The position numbers were made by a program, and so were the translations under genes. The notes under the pieces were generated by a model that worked only from the letters and a program-made list of their open reading frames with translations, was not told the origin of the DNA and searched no databases. A stretch of DNA of 62,964 nucleotides, from contig PAHR01000001.1 in assembly GCA_002705265.1 (NCBI GenBank), positions 1 through 62,964 on the forward strand, in the 5' to 3' direction. Positions 41,830-50,973 of the stretch are shown here, piece after piece. Within the stretch, counting starts at the first letter, position 1, and every line of letters begins with the position of its first letter. Source of the stretch: Pelagibacteraceae bacterium. GTDB lineage: Bacteria; Pseudomonadota; Alphaproteobacteria; HIMB59.

Positions 41830-43521
41830 TTAGTATGGCCACATTTCATTAAGAGGAAGTGGATAATTTTTTTTGCCAATATGATATTTTTGTCTAAAAA
41901 GCTCTCCTTGATTTTCTTGAACAACCAATTCACAAATTATTGGTTTATTGAATGTAGTTAATTTTTTAATACCTTTTTGTATATCTTTGGTTTTGTCAAT
42001 TTTTATAAAATCAAAACCAAATCCTTTAGCAACGTTACCTATATTTGGCATCTTTAAAGACCATTTAGGGTGAGTGCCATAGTACTTATTTTTTAAAAAA
42101 CCTTGCTGGGTTTGCCTAATAGCTAAGTAGCCGTTGTTATTAACAACTATAATTACCGCTGGTATATTTTCTGACTTAATTGTTTGTAAATCTTGAATAT
42201 TCATTAAAAAACTTCCGTCTCCAATGATGCAATATAGTTTTTTAAAAAGATTAGATTTATAAGCTCCGATAGTTTCTGCTAGTCCAGTTCCCATAGCTGA
42301 CATTCCAGAAGAACATATTACTCTTTGATTTGATTTTATACTTAAGCTTTGAAATCCTGTATAAAGGGCTGTTCCACCACCATCAACAATAAAACAGCTT
42401 TTCATGGGTGACTGGCTTGTAAGTTTGTAATAAAAGATATTTGAATTAGGTTTTATATTTGATTTTGGCATATACCAGTTTAATTTTTTAAAATTTTTTG
42501 TATCTTTAGAATTTTTACTAGTAAGATTCTTGAAAACAAAAAAAAACTTTTCAAGCGATTCATTAAACTTATAATCAAATTTAATACTAAGGTTATTGAG
42601 TTGGTCAGGATCAATATTAATTATAGCCTTTTTGCTTTTTGGAGCATATTCTTTTGTTAAAGTAGTTGTATGAGGAATACTTAAATGAGTGCCAAGACAC
42701 AAAATAAAATCAGAATCAAATACAGCTTTATTGGCTCCTCTTTGGCCTCTCATGCCAATAATACCTAAATTATTTTTATAATTTGTAGGTAAATAGTCAG
42801 CAGCAGTCCATGTCGTAACGAAATTAAATTTTTTATTTTTAATAATTTTAAGATAATCTTTTAATTTGCCAGAAAGTCTAAGTCCATAACCAAGTATTAA
42901 AAGAGGATTTTTTGAAAGATTAAATTCTTTAGAAAATTTTGAATAATTATTTTTTGTTTTATTTTTATTTAAATTTTTAAAACTATAATTTTTAGGTTCT
43001 TTAATTAACTCCCATTGTAAATTCAGTGGAATATCAATCCAAACTGGCCCTGGTCTTCCACTGATCGCAATTTCGTATGATTCCTTAAGAATACAATAAA
43101 ATTTATTTTTATCGTTTACAAAAGTAGCTTTTTTAGCAATTGGTTTAACAATATCAACAATTTTTGATTCTTGAGTTCCAATCTGCCTTACTTTTTTTCC
43201 ATAAGAAACATGATCTGTTCTAACTTGCCCAGAAATAAAGATACAGGGTATAGAATCTTGCCAAGCAGCTAGTAATCCTGTAATAGCATTTGTTCCTCCT
43301 GGCCCAGAAGTAACAACTACTAGGGAAGGTTTTGATGTTAGTTTAGAACAAGCAACTCCAGCAAGGGCAGAAGATTCCTCATGATGATTGTAAGTAACAT
43401 CTATTTTATACTTCTCAAGAGAGTCAAATATATGTGCAACAGCACCCCCTTGAAGTCCGAAAGCTTTTTTATTCCCATTTACTTTAAAAAACTTTGCAAG
43501 GCAGTCTGTAAGTTTAATCAT
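41830..43521 (-). CDS. thiamine-diphosphate-dependent enzyme, acetolactate synthase-like
   Basis: GLQGGAVAHIFDSL, NHHEESSALAGVA (catalytic Glu), VTSGPGGTNAITGLLAAWQDS, GDGSFLMNIQDLQTI; start set at MIKLTDCLAKF, downstream of the track start, to avoid overlap with the SDR. Confidence 0.9.
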   Translation of the reverse strand: MIKLTDCLAKFFKVNGNKKAFGLQGGAVAHIFDSLEKYKIDVTYNHHEESSALAGVACSKLTSKPSLVVVTSGPGGTNAITGLLAAWQDSIPCIFISGQVRTDHVSYGKKVRQIGTQESKIVDIVKPIAKKATFVNDKNKFYCILKESYEIAISGRPGPVWIDIPLNLQWELIKEPKNYSFKNLNKNKTKNNYSKFSKEFNLSKNPLLILGYGLRLSGKLKDYLKIIKNKKFNFVTTWTAADYLPTNYKNNLGIIGMRGQRGANKAVFDSDFILCLGTHLSIPHTTTLTKEYAPKSKKAIINIDPDQLNNLSIKFDYKFNESLEKFFFVFKNLTSKNSKDTKNFKKLNWYMPKSNIKPNSNIFYYKLTSQSPMKSCFIVDGGGTALYTGFQSLSIKSNQRVICSSGMSAMGTGLAETIGAYKSNLFKKLYCIIGDGSFLMNIQDLQTIKSENIPAVIIVVNNNGYLAIRQTQQGFLKNKYYGTHPKWSLKMPNIGNVAKGFGFDFIKIDKTKDIQKGIKKLTTFNKPIICELVVQENQGELFRQKYHIGKKNYPLPLNEMWPY

Positions 43522-43525
43522 TTTT

Positions 43526-44314
43526 TTAAGTAAGATAATTATGATACATAAAATGCCTTGATTGACCAGCATCAACAGGAACTATAGCTCCATGAGAAAA
43601 AGATGCTAATTCAGAACAGTAAAATAAAACTACAGGAGAAATTTCATCGACTTCAGCAAATCTTCCTAACGGACTTCTTTCTCTTAAATATTTTTCTGCA
43701 TGCGCAGGGTTATCTTTTAAAACTTTATCCCAATGTCCGCCTTTAGTTAAAGTTACTCCTGGAAAAATTGCGCTCATAACAACATTGTTACATTCTGTTG
43801 CTAATATTCTTCCCATCGTTCTTGTATAAGCAGTTAAAGCTGCTTTTGAAACTGTATAAGTAACCGGTCCACTATTTTCTAGTCCAGCACAAGAAGTTAT
43901 ATTAACTATTCTACCCCAATCTTGATTCTTCATATAATCAACAACATGATTAGTAATTTGAACATGTACTTCAAAATTCAAATTCATAATTTTTCTCCAA
44001 TCCTCAATTTCACAATAAGGATTTGTGATATTTAAGTTATGACCAGCATTATTTACCAAAATATCAATTTCTTTATTCGATAATTGTTCTTTAAAATTTA
44101 AAAACCAATCTTCATCAAAAAAATCTAGTAAAATTCCTTCAACACTTATTGGGAGTTTAGATAGTTTTTCTTTTAATAAATCTATTGACTCTTTTTTTCT
44201 CGATGTGACTAAAAGATTAACACCTTCTTTTGCAAGTAGTTCAGAAATTGACTCGCCGATCCCATTACAACCGCCTGTAACTAAAGCAGTTTTTCCTTTA
44301 ATTCCTAAATCCAT
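43526..44314 (-). CDS. SDR-family oxidoreductase
   Basis: ALVTGGCNGIGESISELLAKEG, LVNNAGHN, YTVSKAALTAY. Confidence 0.92.
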   Translation of the reverse strand: MDLGIKGKTALVTGGCNGIGESISELLAKEGVNLLVTSRKKESIDLLKEKLSKLPISVEGILLDFFDEDWFLNFKEQLSNKEIDILVNNAGHNLNITNPYCEIEDWRKIMNLNFEVHVQITNHVVDYMKNQDWGRIVNITSCAGLENSGPVTYTVSKAALTAYTRTMGRILATECNNVVMSAIFPGVTLTKGGHWDKVLKDNPAHAEKYLRERSPLGRFAEVDEISPVVLFYCSELASFSHGAIVPVDAGQSRHFMYHNYLT

Positions 44315-44316
44315 GA

Positions 44317-45474
44317 TTAATTAATTAATATAGGATTTATAATATTTTTGATACCTAATTTACTCAACTTGTTATAAATGTTTCTGTTTGAAATCTTAGT
44401 ACTTACAGAAGTAATGATAATATTTGAATTTTTTTTCATATTATCTATTGATACAATTTGAGCATTAATATTAGGAAATTTTTTATTAAATTTTTCAGTA
44501 TTTTCCTCAAAAATAAAATCTAAATTTTTTATAAATGGTAAATTATATGCCAAAGTAGGGACCATTAGCCCAGCACCAAATCCACTAAAATCAATTTGCA
44601 AATTAGATAAAGTATCATTTAATTTTCCATAGTAGTTATAAAAATCCTCATATGCATTTTTAAATATTTCTTTATCTATATTTACAAATGATAATTGCTT
44701 TGCTTCAGAGGATTTTTTACAAAAAACTCTTAAAGTACCGTAAAGTGACTCATCATACTCAAAATTTTTAATATTTAAGCCATATTTTTTTAATATAAGG
44801 CTTATAGATTTGAGTGAAAAAAGATTTAAATGTTGATGGGTAATTTGATCGAATCTTAAATATTCTATTTGTTTTTCAATAGATGGAAATTGCAAAAAAC
44901 ATTGATCATCATCTTTCATTGCAGCAGATATTTTTGAAATTAGATCATTTGGGTCCTCTAGATGTTCAATAGTATGACTACTACATATAATTTTAGAGTC
45001 ATTTTTGAATTCAATTAAATCCATATCATCAAAAAAGGATTTAATTAAAATTACATTTTCCGGTCCAGAAGCATTGGGGTCGATATTAATTAATTTAGTA
45101 TCTTTAAGATTATATAGTTTAAAAAAAGTTGAGTCATTTCCACCAATATCAATAAAAGATGAAAAATTTTCAAAATTTGTATTAGAGTTTATAAATTTAG
45201 AAAAATTCTCTAGACAATTAATTGCACCAGCACTAGCTGAAGTAGTTGTCCAGTAATTTTGATATACATATCTAATATCAAGAATTTTTTTTAAATAGGC
45301 ATGATTACATTTCACACAAAACTGGTAAATTTGATCCTCGAAGAATTGTTTCTCATCGTGATTTTTTGATGTTTCAAGAAATATCTCTGTAATAGGGTAT
45401 TTTGGAAGATTTATGTCTTCTGTCTCTTTACCATTACAAACTATGCACTTTTCTTGAATTTTATGTTTAATCAT
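44317..45474 (-). CDS. sugar C-methyltransferase-like SAM enzyme with N-terminal zinc-binding motif (NovU/TylC3-like)
   Basis: CIVCNG...FCVKCNHAYL Cys pairs; FIDIGGNDSTFFKLY; SSHTIEHLEDP; QITHQHLNLFSLKS. Confidence 0.8.
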   Translation of the reverse strand: MIKHKIQEKCIVCNGKETEDINLPKYPITEIFLETSKNHDEKQFFEDQIYQFCVKCNHAYLKKILDIRYVYQNYWTTTSASAGAINCLENFSKFINSNTNFENFSSFIDIGGNDSTFFKLYNLKDTKLINIDPNASGPENVILIKSFFDDMDLIEFKNDSKIICSSHTIEHLEDPNDLISKISAAMKDDDQCFLQFPSIEKQIEYLRFDQITHQHLNLFSLKSISLILKKYGLNIKNFEYDESLYGTLRVFCKKSSEAKQLSFVNIDKEIFKNAYEDFYNYYGKLNDTLSNLQIDFSGFGAGLMVPTLAYNLPFIKNLDFIFEENTEKFNKKFPNINAQIVSIDNMKKNSNIIITSVSTKISNRNIYNKLSKLGIKNIINPILIN

Positions 45475-46646
45475 AAATACTCCTTTAATAATATAAATTT
45501 TTTTAATTCTGCTATACCCAATTTAATTGTATTAGATGAAGTAGCAAAAGAAAATCTTATATATCCTCTTCCATTTCTTCCAAAAAATGATCCTGGACAT
45601 GTAGCTACACCTCTTTTTTTTAATAATTTTTTTGAAAATTTTACATCATCAATGGCGAGTTTTTTTATATTTACAAATATATAAAAAGCTCCATTTGGTT
45701 TTAAACAACTGATGTTTTCAATTTTACTAATTAACTTAAATATCAAATCCCTTTTTTCCTTTAAGTCTTCAACTATATTTTTTATTTCGAGTTGACTTGA
45801 ATTTAAAGCTTTTATTGCAGCTATTTGAATAAAAGGAGATACACAGGAAGTGGTTGTCTCCAATAATAATTGCATTTTTTCAACTAATTTCGATGGAGCA
45901 GTGATTGCACCTATTCTCCAACCAGTCATAGCGTAGGATTTACTTAAGGAATGAACAACTATAGTTGTTGTTTTACATTTGTCTAAAACACTGGGTGAAA
46001 AGAATCGAGATTTTTCGTAAACCAATCTCCCATATACCTCATCACTTATTAAAAAGATTTTATTTTTTTTTGCAATTTTAAATATGTTTGTAATATTTTC
46101 TTTAGTCAGTAAAGAGCCAGTTGGGTTATTAGGTGAATTAATAATGATAGCTTTTGTCTTTTTTGAAATTTTGTCTTTCAGCTCACTTAAATTAACTTGA
46201 AAATTATTTTTTTCGCTTAAATTATAAAAAATAGGTTTCAAATTAAGCATTTTAATTATAGATAAATAAGAAACAAAAGAAGGATCTGAAATTAAAATTT
46301 CATCTCCAGCATCAGCTATACAATATAAAGAATAAAATATTTGAACGTTAGCACCTTGAGTAACTAAAATTTGGTTTAAATTAGGTTCAAATTTTCTAGA
46401 TAATTTGAATCTTTTAACAGCCGCTTTTTTAAATTTTTCTAACCCCCCAGATCCACTATAATGAGTTATTCCATCTCTCAGAGATTTAATACAACTGTCA
46501 ACAACTTTTTTTGGAGTATCGTAACTTGGATCGCCTATTTCAAAATGATATATTTTTTTTCCTTTTAATTTTAATTTATTTGCCTCATCAAGAATCTGAA
46601 ACATTTGTTGACCCATCAATCTATTGGAATTTTTAGAAAGCATCAT
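45471..46646 (-). CDS. class I/II PLP aminotransferase
   Basis: HFEIGDPSYDTP, ITHYSGSGGLEKFK, INSPNNPTGSLL, HSLSKSYAMTGWRIG. Confidence 0.9.
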   Translation of the reverse strand: MMLSKNSNRLMGQQMFQILDEANKLKLKGKKIYHFEIGDPSYDTPKKVVDSCIKSLRDGITHYSGSGGLEKFKKAAVKRFKLSRKFEPNLNQILVTQGANVQIFYSLYCIADAGDEILISDPSFVSYLSIIKMLNLKPIFYNLSEKNNFQVNLSELKDKISKKTKAIIINSPNNPTGSLLTKENITNIFKIAKKNKIFLISDEVYGRLVYEKSRFFSPSVLDKCKTTTIVVHSLSKSYAMTGWRIGAITAPSKLVEKMQLLLETTTSCVSPFIQIAAIKALNSSQLEIKNIVEDLKEKRDLIFKLISKIENISCLKPNGAFYIFVNIKKLAIDDVKFSKKLLKKRGVATCPGSFFGRNGRGYIRFSFATSSNTIKLGIAELKKFILLKEYL

Positions 46647-46654
46647 GAATTTTT

Positions 46655-47710
46655 TTAAAAAGGACCTTTAAAAGTTTTATTTGGTATATCATGTTTTTCA
46701 TCTTTATTATTAATAAAACTATAACTACCTTTAAATTTTAACATTTGTAAAACTTTCTTAACTATAACTTTATAATCATTGTAATATTCTTTTGTCATAT
46801 AATAGCTTGTTGGTTCAGGGATGTTTGGCATTCCAATTATCTCAGGTTTATTTTTTAGCTTAAAAGTGTTTAATGAAGAGTGTGTAATAATAGCAGAACT
46901 AACAGAAAATAACTCTGTTCCAGTATCAACACAAAGAATTGAACCAGTCTTGTTAACGGATTTATTTATTGTATTAAAATCTATTGGTCTAATAGTTCTT
47001 AAATCTACAATTTCTATTTCAATTCCTAGTTTTTTTAAAAAGATACCTGCTTTAATTGCCTCTAAAGTCATATAAGACATTGTACATACAGTAATATCCT
47101 TACCTTTTTTGATAACTTTACTTTTACCTAATTGGTTTTTTTTATAATTATTGTCGTACTTTCCCTCTGCAAAATGTAACCATCGATGCTCTAGAAATAT
47201 AACTGGATCAGGATCAAAGATAGAGCTATACAATAAATTTTTACCGTCATTAGGTGTTGAGGGAATTACTACTTTAAGACCAGGTATTTGCGCAAATAAA
47301 CTATTCAAATTTTGAGAATGAGTTGGGCCTTGACCCCAACCTCTACCTATAATTAGTCTAATACATATTGGTATATTAATTTTACCACCAAACATATAAT
47401 GATACTTTGCTGCTCCATTTATAATTTGATCGAGACTTAGTAAGGCAAAATCTAATCTTTGATGAGTTAAAACAGGAATAAAACCATTCATTGATGCTCC
47501 AATAGCAAATCCAGTTATGGCATTTTCTGAAGCAGGTATGTCAAAAACTCTTGAGTCTCCAAATTTTTTTTTAAGCCCTGTAGTTGTTCCAAAAATTCCC
47601 TTAGGATCCGTAGCGCCAAGCCCAAAGCAAATTACTTTTTTATTACTTAACATTGCTTTGCTTAAAGTATTATTAATGAGTTTAGCGAATGAAGCAGTTT
47701 TCTTAATCAT
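46655..47710 (-). CDS. pyruvate/2-oxoacid dehydrogenase E1 beta-like (transketolase-type) subunit
   Basis: FDIPASENAITGFAIGASMNGFIPVLTHQRLDFALLSLDQIINGAAKY; VIPSTPNDGKNLLYSSI. Confidence 0.9.
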   Translation of the reverse strand: MIKKTASFAKLINNTLSKAMLSNKKVICFGLGATDPKGIFGTTTGLKKKFGDSRVFDIPASENAITGFAIGASMNGFIPVLTHQRLDFALLSLDQIINGAAKYHYMFGGKINIPICIRLIIGRGWGQGPTHSQNLNSLFAQIPGLKVVIPSTPNDGKNLLYSSIFDPDPVIFLEHRWLHFAEGKYDNNYKKNQLGKSKVIKKGKDITVCTMSYMTLEAIKAGIFLKKLGIEIEIVDLRTIRPIDFNTINKSVNKTGSILCVDTGTELFSVSSAIITHSSLNTFKLKNKPEIIGMPNIPEPTSYYMTKEYYNDYKVIVKKVLQMLKFKGSYSFINNKDEKHDIPNKTFKGPF

Positions 47711-48693
47711 ATCTGTTTATAATATTCATTTTTGTATGCTTGAGATTTAATATTTTTTTCAGATCTTCTTGCTTTTGTAAAAGCATTATCTATAGATACA
47801 TAATTATTTTTTTCTATTCTTTGAATTTTTAGCATACCTCCATTAATTTTTTTGGATAGAAAATTTTTCATTTTAATTAATGGATCTTTACTTATCATAG
47901 TATTTGTAATTTTTTTATTTCTATAGTTAAGATCATCATCATAATTCGGTCCACAATGCTCCCTCCATCTGTAATTTGAAAATTCTAAAAAATAAGGTTT
48001 TTTAAATTTTTTAATGTATTTAATTGCATTATCAAAAGATTTATAGATTTGATCAATATTATTACCATCACAATATGAAGATTTAACACCAATTGATTGT
48101 GCTAATTTGTATATTTTTCTTCTATCTGGTTGTCTAACTTTTAACGAAGAGTAGACTGAATATTGGTTATTTTCACAAACAAATAATGTCGGAATGCTTT
48201 TTACCGCTGCAAAATTTAGCGACTCATAAAAAACACCTTCTTCAGTAGCGCCATCACCCAAAAACACAATACTTATATTTTTTGTTTTTTTGTTTTTAAA
48301 TTTATAACCTAATCCTAAACCAACTGGGATACTATTGCCAACTATAGCCGAAGATCCCATAAATCCTGCTTTAGTATCTATTAAATGCATAGAACCTCCT
48401 TTGCCTTTTGAGCAACCAAAACTTTTTCCATACAGCTCTGCAACAAAATCATTTAATGACCCACCTTTTGCTATGTAATGAGCGTGTGCTCTATGTGTGC
48501 TAACGCATAAATCTTTTTTATCTAAAAATAAAGATAAAACTGAAGGAACCGCTTCTTGCCCAATTGATAAGTGAGTTGGGCATCTAATTTCTTGCTTAGG
48601 GTACTCTGCTACTATTCTTTCTTCTGTTGCCCTTATAAGATGCATCATTGAAAATATTTTATATAATTTTTTTATGTCTATGGAATAAACCAA
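47707..48693 (-). CDS. pyruvate/2-oxoacid dehydrogenase E1 alpha-like subunit
   Basis: THRAHAHYIAKGG; GKGGSMHL; GDGATEEGVFYESLNFAAVKSIPTLFVCENNQYS. Confidence 0.92.
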   Translation of the reverse strand: MVYSIDIKKLYKIFSMMHLIRATEERIVAEYPKQEIRCPTHLSIGQEAVPSVLSLFLDKKDLCVSTHRAHAHYIAKGGSLNDFVAELYGKSFGCSKGKGGSMHLIDTKAGFMGSSAIVGNSIPVGLGLGYKFKNKKTKNISIVFLGDGATEEGVFYESLNFAAVKSIPTLFVCENNQYSVYSSLKVRQPDRRKIYKLAQSIGVKSSYCDGNNIDQIYKSFDNAIKYIKKFKKPYFLEFSNYRWREHCGPNYDDDLNYRNKKITNTMISKDPLIKMKNFLSKKINGGMLKIQRIEKNNYVSIDNAFTKARRSEKNIKSQAYKNEYYKQI

Positions 48694-49331
48694 TAATAAT
48701 CCCCATTAAAATTGTTTGATTTAAAAAAATCAATCCAGTCCTCAACTGACATTATAGTTTTAGCTGTCAAATTCCATTTCATCATTCTTTCTTTTTCTTC
48801 GTTATTCCTGTAAGCATCAACAGTAATAAATGAATTTTTCTTAGTAACCCTTTCTATTTCTTTTAGAGATATACCACAGTCTTTTAATTCCAAGTTATGA
48901 ATTGTATTAATCGAAATAACTAGATCAAAAGTATTGTCTTCAAAAGGTAGTGACTTAGCATCACCAACTATTAAATTTTCTCTTACTTCTTCCTTTGAGT
49001 TTTCAATAGCATATCGAGAAATATCTAATCCTTTTAAAATAAAATTATTGTTATACTGTTTAAAATCAAAAAGCATAAAACCCTTAGCGCATCCTACATC
49101 AAGTATTTTTGACCCATTTTTTAAATTATAGAAATTAACAAAATCTGGAATTACATTTTCCCAAAATTTTGAGTTATAAGCAAAACCACCATAACCGTGT
49201 TTTCGATCTCCATCAAAAAATTCTTTACCAAATTTTCTTGCTATGGCCCTAACTTCTGATGTTGTTCCCATAGATCTTTCGTCAAGATTTCTTTTAGATT
49301 TAGGGTAATTTTTTAAAAGATCAATTTCCAT
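48678..49331 (-). CDS. class I SAM-dependent methyltransferase
   Basis: ILDVGCAKGFMLFDF; LPFEDNTFDLVISINTIHNL. Confidence 0.85.
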   Translation of the reverse strand: MEIDLLKNYPKSKRNLDERSMGTTSEVRAIARKFGKEFFDGDRKHGYGGFAYNSKFWENVIPDFVNFYNLKNGSKILDVGCAKGFMLFDFKQYNNNFILKGLDISRYAIENSKEEVRENLIVGDAKSLPFEDNTFDLVISINTIHNLELKDCGISLKEIERVTKKNSFITVDAYRNNEEKERMMKWNLTAKTIMSVEDWIDFFKSNNFNGDYYWFIP

Positions 49332-49461
49332 AAGATATAATCATTATATAATTAAGCATTTATAACTGATTGAGCAAGAAATATATCTTTAATTATTTAA
49401 TATTTAAAAACTTTAATATATAAAGTTATTTCTTAGTAAAGTTTATGTTGAGTTTATTACA

Positions 49462-50871
49462 ATGATATCTTTTATATCCGGCAATTTTCAAATTATTCAT
49501 TCAGGGCATCTTAGGTTATTTAAATTTGCAAGACAATTTTCTGACAAACTGGTGGTAGGTATATATGCTGATAAAAATATTTATAGTAATAAAAAAGCCC
49601 TAAGTTCAAGTATTAAAGTTTTAAAAAATAGTCCGTATGTAGATGAAGTTGTTACTATAAGAGGTAATATAATTAAAGTTCTTAGTCAAATTAAACCAAA
49701 TTTTATAGTAAAAGGATATGAACATTCAACAAAAAAAAATATTGAAGATAAATATGTTAGTATTAATAAAAATAAATGTAAGTTAATATTTAGTTCTGGT
49801 GTTTTAGAAAATTTAGAAAATACTAATTCAACAAATGTAAATAATGATCTAAAAATAAAACATGATCATTCTTTTATAAAAAAAAATAAATTATCTCAAA
49901 AAAACCTTAATAAAATAATTGATAATTTTAATAAGTTAAGGGTTTGCGTTATTGGTGAAATTATAGAAGATAAATATGAAGAATATTCAGTTTTGGGACT
50001 TTCTCAAGAAGATCCTACTGTTGTTTTAAGTTCCATTGGTAACTCTTCTTATGTTGGTGGCGCAGCTATAGTAGCATCTCATGCAAGCGGGTTAGGTTCA
50101 AAAACATCATTAATAAGCTTATACAATAAAATGGATGATAGTAATTTTTTAAAAAAATTACTTGATTATAAAGTAGAAACCATATTATTTGATGACAACA
50201 CTCGAAAAAATATTAAGAAAAAAAGATTGAGAGCTGAAGGTAAGACTCTACTTAGAATTAATGAAGTCAATAACCATTTTATTAATAAAAAAATAGAGAA
50301 TGAAATAGTTAAGTCTTTTTCCTTACTTTCCAAGCAAATTGATGTTCTAATTTTTTCTGATTTTAATTATGGGCTATTGCCTAAATCTTTAATTAAAAAA
50401 ATAATTAAAATTGCTAGACAAAAAAAAATATTTGTTGCAGTAGATAGTCAAATATCATCTCAATTCGGTGATATCACAAGATATCAAAATATAGATTTTT
50501 TATCGCTAACTGAACACGAAGTTAGAAAATCTATTAATAATGAATATGATGGCTTAATTGAAATTATGAATAAATTACAAAAAAAAGTTAATACAAAATA
50601 CTTTAATCTTAAGCTCGGTGCAGCAGGTTCCATAATATACGATTTTAAAAACTATAATTCTGCAACTCTAAATTCATTAAACAAAAATCCCTTAGATATA
50701 TCTGGAGCAGGGGACTCAATGTTAGTTGTAGCTAGTTTAGCTTTAGCGAGTGGCTCTAATCCAAGTGAAGCTGCATATTTAGGAGCTTTATCAGCGGCTT
50801 TGCAAATTTCTAGAACTGGCAATATACCCTTAGATTTGAAATTATTAAAAAAAGTTTTAAAAAATATTTAA
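49462..50871 (+). CDS. HldE/RfaE-like bifunctional protein with inverted domain order: N-terminal cytidylyltransferase-like, C-terminal PfkB-type kinase
   Basis: N-term SGNFQIIHSGHLRLFKFAR (HxGH); C-term RVCVIGEIIEDKYEE...GGAAIVASHASGLG...NPLDISGAGDSMLVVASLAL. Confidence 0.88.
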   Translation: MISFISGNFQIIHSGHLRLFKFARQFSDKLVVGIYADKNIYSNKKALSSSIKVLKNSPYVDEVVTIRGNIIKVLSQIKPNFIVKGYEHSTKKNIEDKYVSINKNKCKLIFSSGVLENLENTNSTNVNNDLKIKHDHSFIKKNKLSQKNLNKIIDNFNKLRVCVIGEIIEDKYEEYSVLGLSQEDPTVVLSSIGNSSYVGGAAIVASHASGLGSKTSLISLYNKMDDSNFLKKLLDYKVETILFDDNTRKNIKKKRLRAEGKTLLRINEVNNHFINKKIENEIVKSFSLLSKQIDVLIFSDFNYGLLPKSLIKKIIKIARQKKIFVAVDSQISSQFGDITRYQNIDFLSLTEHEVRKSINNEYDGLIEIMNKLQKKVNTKYFNLKLGAAGSIIYDFKNYNSATLNSLNKNPLDISGAGDSMLVVASLALASGSNPSEAAYLGALSAALQISRTGNIPLDLKLLKKVLKNI

Positions 50872-50973
50872 AATAATGTTTGCACAATTATTGATATTTA
50901 AGGGTTTTTTATAGTTCACTTTAAAAATTAATTAATCTAATTAAATTAATATTTAAAAAGCTAAGTAAATACA

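Noticed and set aside
43522-43575. N-terminal extension of the ALS-like protein
   Set aside because: Overlaps the SDR coding sequence; MIKLTDCLAKFF is the natural family start
45005-47750. Plus-strand ORFs (76-84 aa) inside the minus-strand cassette
   Set aside because: All lie opposite recognised enzymes and show no motif
49332-49461. Possible divergent promoter region (TATAAT-like strings)
   Set aside because: TATAAT-like hexamers are expected by chance at this base composition; no reliable -35 partner identified
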